Shown here in pieces: positions 20,071 through 28,717 of a stretch of 64,000 nucleotides of DNA (position 1 is the stretch's first letter; every line of letters starts with the position of its first letter). The stretch covers positions 186,001-250,000 of the forward strand of contig OZ025652.1 in assembly GCA_964019335.1 (NCBI GenBank), in the 5' to 3' direction. Source of the stretch: Diplonema japonicum. Taxonomy: Eukaryota > Euglenozoa > Diplonemea > Diplonemida > Diplonemidae. The notes under the pieces are model-generated. The model was given only the letters and a program-made list of their open reading frames with translations, was not told the DNA's origin and made no database searches. A program made the translations under genes and the position numbers.

Positions 20071-20229
20071 TGTAGGGCGGGAAGAGAACGGAAATTCTTT
20101 CTGTTTCTTCTTCTTCTTTTTTTTTTTTGTTTGTTTGGATTTTTTTTTTCTTTCTTTCTTTTGTGGTACAAAAAAAAAAAAAACATATTTTTTCGTCGCC
20201 TTTTCTTTTTTTCTTTTTTCCTCAACACC

Positions 20230-20483
20230 TCACGCGGTGTAAAGGTGCGAGTTGCTACCATGGAACTGCATGTCCATGTCATACATAGTGGCTTGGTTAT
20301 GAACGGAAGTCAGAAGACCCGTGGGGAATTCGGTTAGGTTTGGCGTGCACGACTGTGGAAAAAAGATTTCTCAAAACTAATTATATTGCATACCCCCTGT
20401 GCGCACCCACCCGCCCGGACAGGACCCCAGTAAGCGGTGCTGGCAGCGGACGACGGGGTTGGGAGCATTGACTTGCCAGGCAT
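20230..20483 (-). CDS. Small 70-residue protein, paralogue A (two exons)
   Basis: Exons 20483-20394 (30 codons) and 20352-20230 flank a 41-nt intron (GTATGC...CCACAG). The product starts MPGKSMLPTPSSAASTAYWG, has a paired-cysteine segment around residues 27-32 (GGCAQGSCTPN) and ends GSNSHLYTA. It is about two-thirds identical to the product of the next gene upstream, which shares the first splice position exactly. Most of the sequence has no predicted secondary structure, and Tyr, Met and His stand out. No family is recognised. Small, extended proteins of this type include microtubule inner proteins, but that is only a suggestion. Confidence 0.75.
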
Positions 20484-20704
20484 TCTTACGTGTAAATGAC
20501 AGGGGTAGTAAAAGGGAACGGGAAAAGATCTTTTCCTTTGTTGTTGTTGTTGTTGTTGTTGTGTGGACACTGCAAAAAAAAAAACAAAATAATAATAAGA
20601 ATTTAGGTATAATTGTGTCTATTTAGTCCTTCCCAGCTGTCCGGTCGGTCTTTGGTTTTCTTATAATTTTACTAAACGAAAAGGCTTTTTTTTTTTTTCC
20701 CTTT

Positions 20705-21006
20705 TCACGCGGTGTAAAGATGAGCGTTGTTTCCATGGAATGCCATATCCATGTCATACATGGCTGCCTGTGTGTGTTTTTTCTTTTTTTTTCTTCTTTT
20801 TTTTCCCCAACCCCACACCTCATTGTGCACTGGCGTCAAAAGCTTCATTGGGAAGTTTCGTAAGTTGGGTGTGCAAGACTGTCATTTAGTTTCTTCTTTT
20901 TTTTTCCGACCCATACCCCCTCCTTGCATCCTCCAGCACGCACAGGACCCCAGTACGCGGTACTTGCAGCAGAGTGTGGCGTCGGCAGCATGGATTTACC
21001 AGGCAT
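20705..21006 (-). CDS. Small 70-residue protein, paralogue B (three exons)
   Basis: Exons 21006-20917, 20878-20819 and 20767-20705 are separated by introns of 38 nt (GTATGG...GACAG) and 51 nt (GTGTGG...ACACAG). The product starts MPGKSMLPTPHSAASTAYWG, keeps the GGCKEGSCTPN cysteine segment and ends GNNAHLYTA. It aligns end to end with paralogue A without gaps. The second intron, after codon 50, has no counterpart in paralogue A. The two genes are a tandem duplication about 220 bases apart. Strong protein conservation with diverged introns and spacers indicates selection on the product. Function unknown. Confidence 0.75.
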
Positions 21007-21498
21007 TTCTCCTTTTCTTTTTCTTTTTTTTTTTTTGGTCGGTGTGTAAGAAGATCCTGTTATTGCTATTCCTGCAACCTTCTCCATCAGAAAAAAAAAA
21101 TATAAGATTTCTGCCTTTGGATACTATGGTACTTTGGGCTGGGGGGACGGGTGGGGGGAAAGTGCCGTTGTCAAGTTGAGGGAAACGGGGCACCTACAAA
21201 AAAAGAAGAAAAAAAAAAGAAGAAAAAAAACAAAGAGAGGTAAAAAAAGAACGGAGCAAAAAAAAAAAAAATTCTCCAGAAAAAAAAAAAAAAAAAAAAA
21301 AAAAAGAAAAAAAAAACACATCACCCCTCTTTTTGTTGTCGCCTATCGGACACAGTTTTTTCGCTTAAAAAAAAGTTCTGTGAGAGAAACGTTAGGTCGG
21401 AAAAAAAAAGGGAAAAAAAGGGGGGTGTACGGGTGGGATGGGGTAAAACTATGGATTTAATTAACGGAGAAAGAAGTTACCAAACCCTTTTTAAGGGT
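21007..21498. other. Intergenic, A-rich
   Basis: The stretch between the SET gene and paralogue B is mostly A-runs (21200-21320) with short G-runs. No supported gene, RNA or repeat family is visible. Confidence 0.5.
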
Positions 21499-23280
21499 CT
21501 ATTCGCTCTCATCCCCCTCGGCGTCAGTAGCGATGGTCTCATCAACCTCCTCCTTGGCAGGTGCCACGGGCTCGGCGACGTCCATGGCGGCAGTCTCGTC
21601 AAGGGCAGCCCACTTGGAGAAGGCCGTCTGGACCTTCTTCTCGCTGAAGGAACCAATCCTGGAGAAGATGGCCCTGGACACGTCCATGGAGTTCTTGATG
21701 ATGGGCAGCCTGCCGCTGTCCTCGTTGCAGTGCTCCCCACGGTTGGCCACAATGAGGGACCCGATGTGCTGCGCAGCAGCTCCGGTGTGCCTCCATGCAA
21801 GGAACCTCGACTTGGCCTGCGCCACGTCATCAGCGGCCCACGCAGCATGCGCGTCCCTGGCGTCCTCATCGAACACAAGGTGCTCGGGGTGCTCCGTGAA
21901 GTAGAACAGTGCCTCCCAGCTGTTTCGTTGTTAACACTTTACAAGTTACACTTCATACCAGTTCCTCAGTTCCTTCTTGGGGATCCCGTTTGCGCCCCAA
22001 CCCATGTGCGACCTCTGCGAGCACTCCTTCAGAGGGTGGTCCTTCGCCAAGGCGTCGACCTGAAGCTTGTTCTTTTGCACGAACTGCTGGAACCTGGAGC
22101 TGAACTCCAAGTCGGGGATGATGGTGGCGGCAAAGTCGGCGTAACCGAAGGTGGCAAGGGTCTCCCACGGGGCACGGGCAGTGGCCAAGCTGTAGATGGG
22201 CTCGTCCTTCATGGCTGTGCAAGGATGTCACGAAGAAGTGGGCATACCGTAGGTGATGGACTTCATGACAAGGGTGTCCTCGCCGTCCTGGCTGGGCTGG
22301 AGGAAGAACTGCTTGTCCCTGCCGACGCACTTGACGTCACCGTCACCCTTGGGGTTGCACAGCTGGGGGTGGGGGAAGGCGAAGTCCACCATGGGGATGA
22401 GCATAGGGCTGCGGATGTCGCCCCACGTCCTGTGTGTGTGTGTGAGCGTGAGAGTGTGAGTGTGTGCATGTGGTGTGCGTCCTATACCTCTGCGACATGG
22501 TGGCGTAGGCAACCATGAACTCCTGCTCTACGGTGTTCGAGTCCAAGTAGGCGCACGAGTAGAGGTCCTTGTGGGTCTCGCAGACAGACTTGGCAACGGT
22601 GGCGAAGCCCTTAGCGTAGTTCATGGAGGAGTTCCTCTCGTCGAAGGAGATCCTGTCAAGGCACGTGGCTTCGGTGTCGGTGAAGAACATGGCTGTGTGG
22701 CGTGCGGTGAAACGGATCAAGGTGCATACCGTGGTTGATCTTCTTGGGGAGGAGGTCGAACCAGGCGTACAGCTCGCTGCTGCTGCCCATCTTCTTCTCG
22801 TGCCAGAGCTTGAAGGACATGACGAAAGCAGGGTAGAGGTACTCCATGGGAAGGGCGGCTTCAGCGAAGCCGGAGATGAGGGACTCGGAGTCGTGGGCGA
22901 GGGCCTTCTCGAAGCTGGGCTCCTTGATGATAGTAGTGGTCTGGATGATGGCGCTGGTGGGGATGGTGATGACCCTCTCGCCCCTGTCGATGTTCCTCTT
23001 GGCAACCAGACCGCATGTCCTGTCGTCGCCACTGCCACTGCACACAGTCTCCACCCTGCTCCTCCTCACTCCCAGCTTTGTCAGGTACGCGTCGTACCCC
23101 CTTGTCTCGGTCATCTCGGGCCACAGAGCGAACACCAAAAAGCTCGCTGTCACAGCCATGAAGCCAGTGAAGAGCTGGTTCTGCGGGGTGTAAAAAAAAA
23201 TTAAGATGTTGAAGGTACTATCTTTTACATACCGCAGTGTACTGCCCTGCCTTCTTCTTTCCCTTTCCTTTGGGCGGCAT
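21499..23280 (-). CDS. SET-domain protein with N-terminal membrane anchor
   Basis: Six exons (23280-23233, 23180-22730, 22692-22488, 22429-22248, 22214-21950, 21919-21499) encode 523 residues. The five introns are 52, 37, 58, 33 and 30 nt. A Lys-rich start (MPPKGKGKKKAGQY) precedes one membrane helix (FTGFMAVTASFLVFALW). The rest resembles the SETD3/SETD6/Rubisco methyltransferase group: GLVAKRNIDRGERVITIP opens the SET fold, LYAWFDLLPKKI and PMLIPMVDFAFPHPQL sit where the substrate and cofactor motifs lie, and a helical C-terminal domain follows. The usual NH of the DxxNH motif reads PHP here, so lysine methyltransferase activity is plausible but unproven. Membrane anchoring is unusual for the group. 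Strong C/G-ending codons suggest high expression. Confidence 0.7.
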
Positions 23281-23362
23281 TTTAATTTGGTTTTTTCTTT
23301 TTTTGCCTCGTCTATTTTTTTTTTTTAAAGGGTGTAAGTTGACAAGGAAAACGAATTAAAAA

Positions 23363-24480
23363 TATGGGTCGATTTCAAAAAAAACCCCCCCAAAATGAGG
23401 TCAATTGACACTTTCGTTGCATCTTTGGGCATGCCGCCCCCTTTAAAAAAAATTCTTCATATTTCCCGGCCCATATTAGGAAAGAACCCGGGTCAGAAAT
23501 TGCTCAAGAGTGCTATTTTGACCTATGAAAAATTCAGTTTTAGGGTCAAAATCGGGTTTTAGTGGTTTTGGTAAAGTCAGAGAGTATGCTTTCAATGGCA
23601 AGAAATAGCGGAACTCACTACTAGAAGGTGGCTGAAATGATGTTGGAAGTGGAAACCTTCATTTCCTAGTCTTCTGCGGCTGAGATGTGCTGCTGCTGAG
23701 TGGGCGACCTCGTTTCTTTTTCATACTATTAGGCCTTCTACCGCATTTTGGGGGGGTTTTAAGAGGCTCATTCGTAGGTGTACTTGGTGCTTTGGGCTTG
23801 TCATGGGGAGTGTCGAGTATTTTTGTAATTTGGTCACTATTCTTTCTCGTTTTTCAAGTAGCAAAATTCCTTTGCACGATAGTGACGCCCACCGTCAGTC
23901 CAGAGTATCCACTCCATTTTTTTTCTTTACTACTGTGGAACACGTTTTTTCCAACAGTAAGGCCAGCTGCCCTTATTTCGTCATTTGTGATGTGGTCAAG
24001 CCTCATGCCTCTGACCAATTGGCGCCGTGTGGTGTCTTGTTGGCTACTAAACCAACCAGAAAATGATAGCAGAAGTGCCGCTAGAAGTTCCCCTTTACAC
24101 ACTACGTCACAAACTAGTGCAGCACAGTAGTTGCCACTGAGCTTCTCAAGAACCTCTGTGGTGTTCCCATTTACCCTTTCTCGGTCCGAATACCATTTTT
24201 TTTACCCCTAGCTTCTCAACAGCAAGTTTAAAAGCATCCGTTTTTGTCACCCCCTCTTTTACTGAATTTGTGCAAAGTGAAAAAACCCATTTTTGCCCCT
24301 AGGACTGAATTTTCTGGGTACTAGTAACACTCACTTTCCCATTTTCTGGGGTGTTTTCTTTCCTAACCTGGACCGGGAAAGTTGTAGAATTTTTTTTCTT
24401 TGGGAAAAAGTACTTAGAGAAATATTGAAAGTGTCAATTGGCCTCATTTTTTGGGGGGGGGGTTTGCAAACGATGCCATA
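23363..24480. mobile_element. Transposon-like element with long inverted repeats
   Basis: The ends of this 1.1-kb segment are inverted copies of each other. The left end holds AATGAGGTCAATTGACACTTTC (written in two parts: AATGAGGTCAATT, GACACTTTC) near 23394-23415. The right end holds its near-complement, GAAAGTGTCAATTGGCCTCATT, near 24427-24448. Similarity continues inward for roughly 190 bases (TTTCCCGG, TTAGGAAAGAA, AAAATTCAGT and GGGTTTT blocks align in order). A TA dinucleotide flanks each outer end (23363-23364 and 24479-24480), as for Tc1/mariner-type insertions. The interior carries one decayed coding fragment. It sits in a gap between two genes and is probably non-autonomous. Confidence 0.65.
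23854..24270 (-). pseudogene. Decayed coding fragment inside the inverted-repeat element
   Basis: On the minus strand a protein-like frame runs from about 24270 (KTDAFKLAVEKLGVKK), breaks in an A8 run near 24205, and continues in another frame (EVLEKLSGNYCAALVCDVV, SSQQDTTRRQLVRGMRLDHI) to a stop at 23854. The basic, helical character would suit part of a DNA-binding or transposase-derived protein, but no catalytic motif is visible. It lies wholly between the inverted repeats. One frameshift and the lack of a start codon make it a relic. Confidence 0.4.
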
Positions 24481-24756
24481 TGTAAGAAAGAGAAAAAAAA
24501 AAGATGGATTTCTTTTCCGTATCAGCGAAAACTGGTGAAAAAAAGCAACAGGAAAAAAAAAGAGGGAATTTCTCAAAAAAATGAAAGAAAAAAGAGGAAG
24601 AGAGGGATATATTCAAGAAAAACCATAGTATTGAAAAAAACGAGAGGGGACGGAAGGGGGGAAAAATAAGTACCAAAAAAAAAAAAAAATCGATGGGAAT
24701 GTTCCAGATTTTCTTTTTTTTTTTCTCTTTTTTTCCTGCTTTTTCTTCTCTTTTAT

Positions 24757-26049
24757 TTAAATCTTAGATCTATATAGATAGTGCCACTTCGCCTTCCTCG
24801 CCTTTAAAAAAAGCTTCCTTCCGGGGCTTGGAGCCAGTAGGAAGGTAGTTGATAAAGGGAGAAAGAGGAAGGAAAAGAGGGAATGTGTACTTTGTTTTTT
24901 CTGGTCTTCTTTTCTTTTTTTTTAAATCAACCTTTTCTCACACAATGCAATAAGTTCGATCGCTATATTCTTGGTTTTCAAACTGGTGGGGTGCTTAGGC
25001 ACGCTGAGAGAGATCTCTGACAAAAACCGTTTAAAAAGACACAAAACAGAGTGCAGCGTATTCGATTGCGTGACGACAATAGCAGCAACACCCTTCCTGA
25101 TCTTCACCCGCCGTCTAAAAACGTCAGAATTCCCGTAAAGTGCCGCAAGAGTCGCTACCGCCATGACCTGGGGAATAGCACAGAAGACAAAAATCTTTCC
25201 GTCTGTAATGGAACCCAAGTATCTCAGGACGTGCTCCACATGGCTCAGCGCCTCACCTATCATTTCATCAAGACACTCCACCGCCTTGCCAATATTCTCG
25301 CTTTTGGTAAAGTCTGCAAGCTGTTCCGCATGTTTCCCCCAGATCTCCTGTGGCCAGTAACATCTAGGGGGCTCATCGGTGATATCTTCTAAGTAATCCC
25401 TGATGATGTTCACCTTTTGAAGAAACAGCCCCATTGAGGTCTGTGTGTCACGGGGTGTGTTGGTCGGGTGCCCCTTTACTGACCACAGGTCAGAGAGCCC
25501 GTGCCCTACCAACCCAGCTACGTAAAAACAGTATTTGTTATACTCTGCTACTGACGTGACAGGTGTTGTGAGGTACTCTGACATTCCTTCTCCCATTTGC
25601 CTTGTGATGTCTTTGATGACAGCTTGGTAGGGGGCTGAGAGGGTTTTGTACATTGTTAGAACTTGTGTGTAGTTTTCAAGGAGAAGTGCTTCATGTCCGA
25701 AGCCTATGCCCGACAGGCTGTATTCATCTAGGTCGAGCTTTTTGTAAAAATCGAGGAGTTGTGGGCGCTTGTCGTCAATGGTTATACGCATGTCATCTTC
25801 TATGGTGTCCAGGGCCCTCAGGACGAGGTAGAAGATGCAGACCACTTCCCTCAGTTCGTCGTCCAGCTGCATCACCACGCCAGCGAACGACCGGCTCACC
25901 TCGTTCAAGCTCCCGTAGCAAAACTTCTCCGCTTCTGTGTTCGCCTTGAAACCCTGCCCCCTCATCTTCTGCCCCAACACCGTGACAATTGCGTACATTT
26001 CATCAGGCGCCGTAAGACTCTGTAGCACATTACAGCATGTCACGCTCAT
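24757..26049 (-). CDS. Squalene synthase (farnesyl-diphosphate farnesyltransferase)
   Basis: Exons 26049-24932 and 24889-24757 give 416 residues, the usual length of the family. The enzyme condenses two farnesyl diphosphates to squalene, the first committed step to sterols, on the ER membrane. Both aspartate-rich motifs are present (LVLRALDTIEDDM and LQKVNIIRDYLED), together with YCFYVAGLVGHGL and FCAIPQVMAVATLAAL. The 42-nt intron (GTTGAT...CAAAG) is inferred. Without it the protein stops after CEKRLI and lacks a membrane anchor. With it the frame closes with a hydrophobic segment (SLFSFLFLPLSTTFLLA) and a basic tail, as in other squalene synthases. The Lys-rich frame upstream of 26049 is leader. 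Confidence 0.9.
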
Positions 26050-26330
26050 GTTTCTTTTTCTTTTTTTTTTCTTCTTTTTTTGCTTGTTTTCTCTTTTTTT
26101 TTTTTTCTTCTTTTTTTCTTCCCCCGTCTTGTTCTTCTCTAGGGAAAGCCTCTTTTTTCTGTCAAAGCACACAATAAATAAAAGACCGGTTGGACACTTA
26201 AAAAACAAATGGCTTCTTGAACGTGTTAAACAAAGAAAAAAAAAAAAAGTTGATAGTGCCGGTTTTTGGGAGGAAGCCTCGTAGTACACTATTGGATTCT
26301 CTCTCTCTTTTTTTTTCCGTCTCCCCCATT
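26050..26330. other. Intergenic, T-rich leader region
   Basis: Pyrimidine-rich on the plus strand with T-runs, between squalene synthase and the PRMT1-like gene. No gene is supported. Confidence 0.5.
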
Positions 26331-27410
26331 CTAGTGATAAAGTTCGAAATTCTGCCTGTACGAGGTGCTGTGCACGGAGCCATTCATGCTGACGTCGATC
26401 GCGACTTTGCTGCTGGGTTCACCAGGGCTGTGTGTTGTCATGTTACCCCCCCCCCCCCATTTTCTTTGTTCTTCTTTATCCCACACACACATCATTTTAA
26501 GACGCCCGGTGATATTGTCACCAGCGTTGACGGGAAGGTCCTCTTTGAGCGTGAAGCAGCATTGTTGGAGGTTTGTTGTTTGCGAATCAGGTGAGGTGGA
26601 AAGGGTAAAGCCCTTCCATCCAGGTTTCGTCAGCCGAATAGAGAGAAACGCAATCAAATAGTGAACAAAGTCCCGGTTAGTGTTGGAGGTGAGCGAGTAC
26701 GAGGAATCGAGCGCCACAGTATCGGGGGTGACGGAGTACGCGTCCATAGTAGCCACGTCGCAGGTGTTAGAGATGATCTGATCTTCAGGGATAGGCGCGA
26801 TGGCTGGACAGTCCAAAACCAGTTGTTTCATAGGAAGCATTCTGAACCCGTAAACATTATCCCAGAACCCAAGAGAGTCGTTTTTGTATTCCCGATCCGA
26901 GCACGTGGTGAGGTGGAGGGTTGCGTTGTCTGGGATAATGGTCCCGTCTGGCTTCATGTACTTCTCTCTCGCTGCGATCAGCTCCTTAAGAACGGGTTCG
27001 TTGGTCAGAAGGTTGCCCACCCATTCGCATAAGATAATGTCGACTGATGTGGGTTCGAGTGGAAGTTTGAACTCGCTGTCCAGCAGGCTGCCTTGAAAGA
27101 AGGTTACTTTGTCGTCTATTTTGTTTTCCACTGCGATCTCGTTGGCCTTCTGGACGATGGCGCTTTGGTCCACGCCCACTACTTTCACCGCCCCACCGAA
27201 CCTCGCGCATTCCATTGCTAGAAGACCCAGTCCGCTCCCTACCACCAACACGGTCTTGCCGTTAAACTTATCCTTATTCGCCTTTATGCACCCCGACAAA
27301 CAGCTCTGCCTCACCGAATCCCTTATCAACTGCTCATGGGTGGAGAACCTCGCCCGCGGGTCGAAATAATAGTCCGCTGAGGTGGCTTTCTTCTCTTCCT
27401 CCGTCGGCAT
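26331..27410 (-). CDS. PRMT1-like arginine methyltransferase, altered THW loop
   Basis: A class I PRMT of about 340-359 residues. YYFDPRARFSTHEQLIRD matches the N-terminal YFxSY region. VLVVGSGLGLLAMECARFG is SAM motif I and ILCEWVGNLLTNEPVL is the double-E loop with both glutamates. FTLSTSP introduces the usual beta-barrel, but the THW loop that completes the arginine pocket reads TNL (TTNLQQCCFTL). A 63-nt in-frame segment (26490-26428, GTGTGT...ACACAG, with a G13 run) is likely an intron; removing it joins GRLKMI to PGEPSSK, which suits the fold better. It may be an active enzyme with changed specificity or a non-catalytic partner of another PRMT. Confidence 0.8.
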   Translation of the reverse strand: MPTEEEKKATSADYYFDPRARFSTHEQLIRDSVRQSCLSGCIKANKDKFNGKTVLVVGSGLGLLAMECARFGGAVKVVGVDQSAIVQKANEIAVENKIDDKVTFFQGSLLDSEFKLPLEPTSVDIILCEWVGNLLTNEPVLKELIAAREKYMKPDGTIIPDNATLHLTTCSDREYKNDSLGFWDNVYGFRMLPMKQLVLDCPAIAPIPEDQIISNTCDVATMDAYSVTPDTVALDSSYSLTSNTNRDFVHYLIAFLSIRLTKPGWKGFTLSTSPDSQTTNLQQCCFTLKEDLPVNAGDNITGRLKMMCVWDKEEQRKWGGGGNMTTHSPGEPSSKVAIDVSMNGSVHSTSYRQNFELYH

Positions 27411-27752
27411 TTCTTTTTTCTTTTTTTTGCCTTTTCTTTTTTCTTTTTCGTCGCCTTTGTTTAATGGAAGTTAAAGAAACGGATGCCCAACAACGAAGGG
27501 GGGGGGGGAAAGAAAAAAATAAAAACAGCAGGGTCTATTTTTCTTTCTTTTTTTGTTTAATTTATATCCCTTTAGCCCCCCACACAGAAAGGTAAATATT
27601 AGCGGGCTACTGTGAGGGAAATAATAAAACACACACTCTTTTTTTCTTTCTTTCCTTTTTTTTTCTTTTTTCTTTTTTCGCATCTATAAAAACAGTGGAA
27701 AATTGAACTCTTTTGAGAGCCCCCAACCAACACTGCGACACCTTACGTGCTG
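27411..27752. other. Intergenic, low complexity
   Basis: A/T- and G/C-homopolymer sequence between MOB1 and the PRMT1-like gene. Nothing recognisable. Confidence 0.5.
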
Positions 27753-28391
27753 TCACACAGGGGGAGGGTTAGGTCCTAAAAACTGAGTGTATCTCTCGCC
27801 AATGAGGTTGGTGATGAGGTAGGAAAGAGGAGCCATGTCCGAGGCCTCCATAAGCTTGAACTCGAACACAAAGAGCATGAAATGCTTAAAGGCGGTGTTA
27901 ATGTGTGGCTCCTCGTTGAGATGCTTGATCTTCCCGAAGTGGGTAAAGTAGATGTGGGAATAGACACGAAAGAGCTTTTTAATGATATTTCTCACGATTG
28001 TCTCGAAGTCGGCAGGGTAAGGGTCGCTCTCTTCTGTGGGGAATATTGTTTCATCGTTGATTTGCTCCTCTGCCCAGTTCATGAGAAGATCGATGTACAC
28101 AGGAGCGCTCACTTTCACAGCCCTGCGGGATGGTCCTTTCTTGTCTTTCCATAGATATTCATATTTCTTGCCGCAAGACATCACGGGGCACAGTTCCTCT
28201 GTGCAGAACTCAGTCACAGAGCCGTACACCACATTAGTTATGTTGTAAAAATCCACGCAGTGCGTGGCTAGCCAGTGGTTCAGCTCAACGCCTTTCGGCA
28301 GCACCACCGCCTCCGCCAGCTCCTCCGTTCCCACCAACGATGCGAATCTATGCTTTGCTTTTGCCTTCGGCTGTTGCTGTTTTCCCGCCAT
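27753..28391 (-). CDS. MOB1: MOB kinase activator 1
   Basis: A 212-residue MOB1 protein, the co-activator of NDR/LATS kinases in mitotic exit and cytokinesis signalling. GVELNHWLATHCVDFYNITN and YGSVTEFCTEELCPVMSCG are family signatures. The zinc site is complete: two cysteines in CTEELC and two histidines in HIYFTHFGKIKHL. The kinase-binding face (RRAVKVSAPVYIDLLMNW) is well kept. The single-exon frame has no extra domains, and length equals that of other MOB1 proteins. The ATG at 28391 is preceded by AACAGAAGAAT on the minus strand. Confidence 0.93.
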   Translation of the reverse strand: MAGKQQQPKAKAKHRFASLVGTEELAEAVVLPKGVELNHWLATHCVDFYNITNVVYGSVTEFCTEELCPVMSCGKKYEYLWKDKKGPSRRAVKVSAPVYIDLLMNWAEEQINDETIFPTEESDPYPADFETIVRNIIKKLFRVYSHIYFTHFGKIKHLNEEPHINTAFKHFMLFVFEFKLMEASDMAPLSYLITNLIGERYTQFLGPNPPPV

Positions 28392-28717
28392 ATTCTTCTG
28401 TTCCTTTCTCTCCCTCCCCTCCTCCCCTGCACCCCCTCCTTTATTTTATATTCTTACTTGATTCGCAGTGTTGTAAATCATTTCTTACTCCTTACGCCGT
28501 AAAAAAAAAAATCGAGAAAATAAAAGAAACTATACTGTTATAGGCGCTCATGCAAACAGAAGAAACAAAAACGAAAGAATTACCACCCTCGCTGCCCGCT
28601 GGCGAACCGAAAGGAAAGGGACAAAGGTGGTGGCGCGCGCGATGGGTGGTCTTCCTTCTAAAGAAAAAAATTGAGCTTTTTACCCACCTGGGGATTTCTT
28701 GGGGGAAAAAAAAAAGT
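28392..28717. other. Intergenic
   Basis: A 326-base gap with mixed composition. Short plus-strand open stretches (for example around 28550-28660) have no support from codon pattern or splice sites. Confidence 0.5.

Noticed and set aside
22430-22470. GT/GA-rich microsatellite-like stretch
   Set aside because: It is an intron of the SET gene with an ACACACAG 3' end, not an independent repeat locus.
21433-22518. Long plus-strand ORF of 361 codons
   Set aside because: It lies antisense to the SET gene, whose exons carry clear protein motifs and consistent splice sites. The plus frame is a by-product of strong C/G-ending codons on the other strand.
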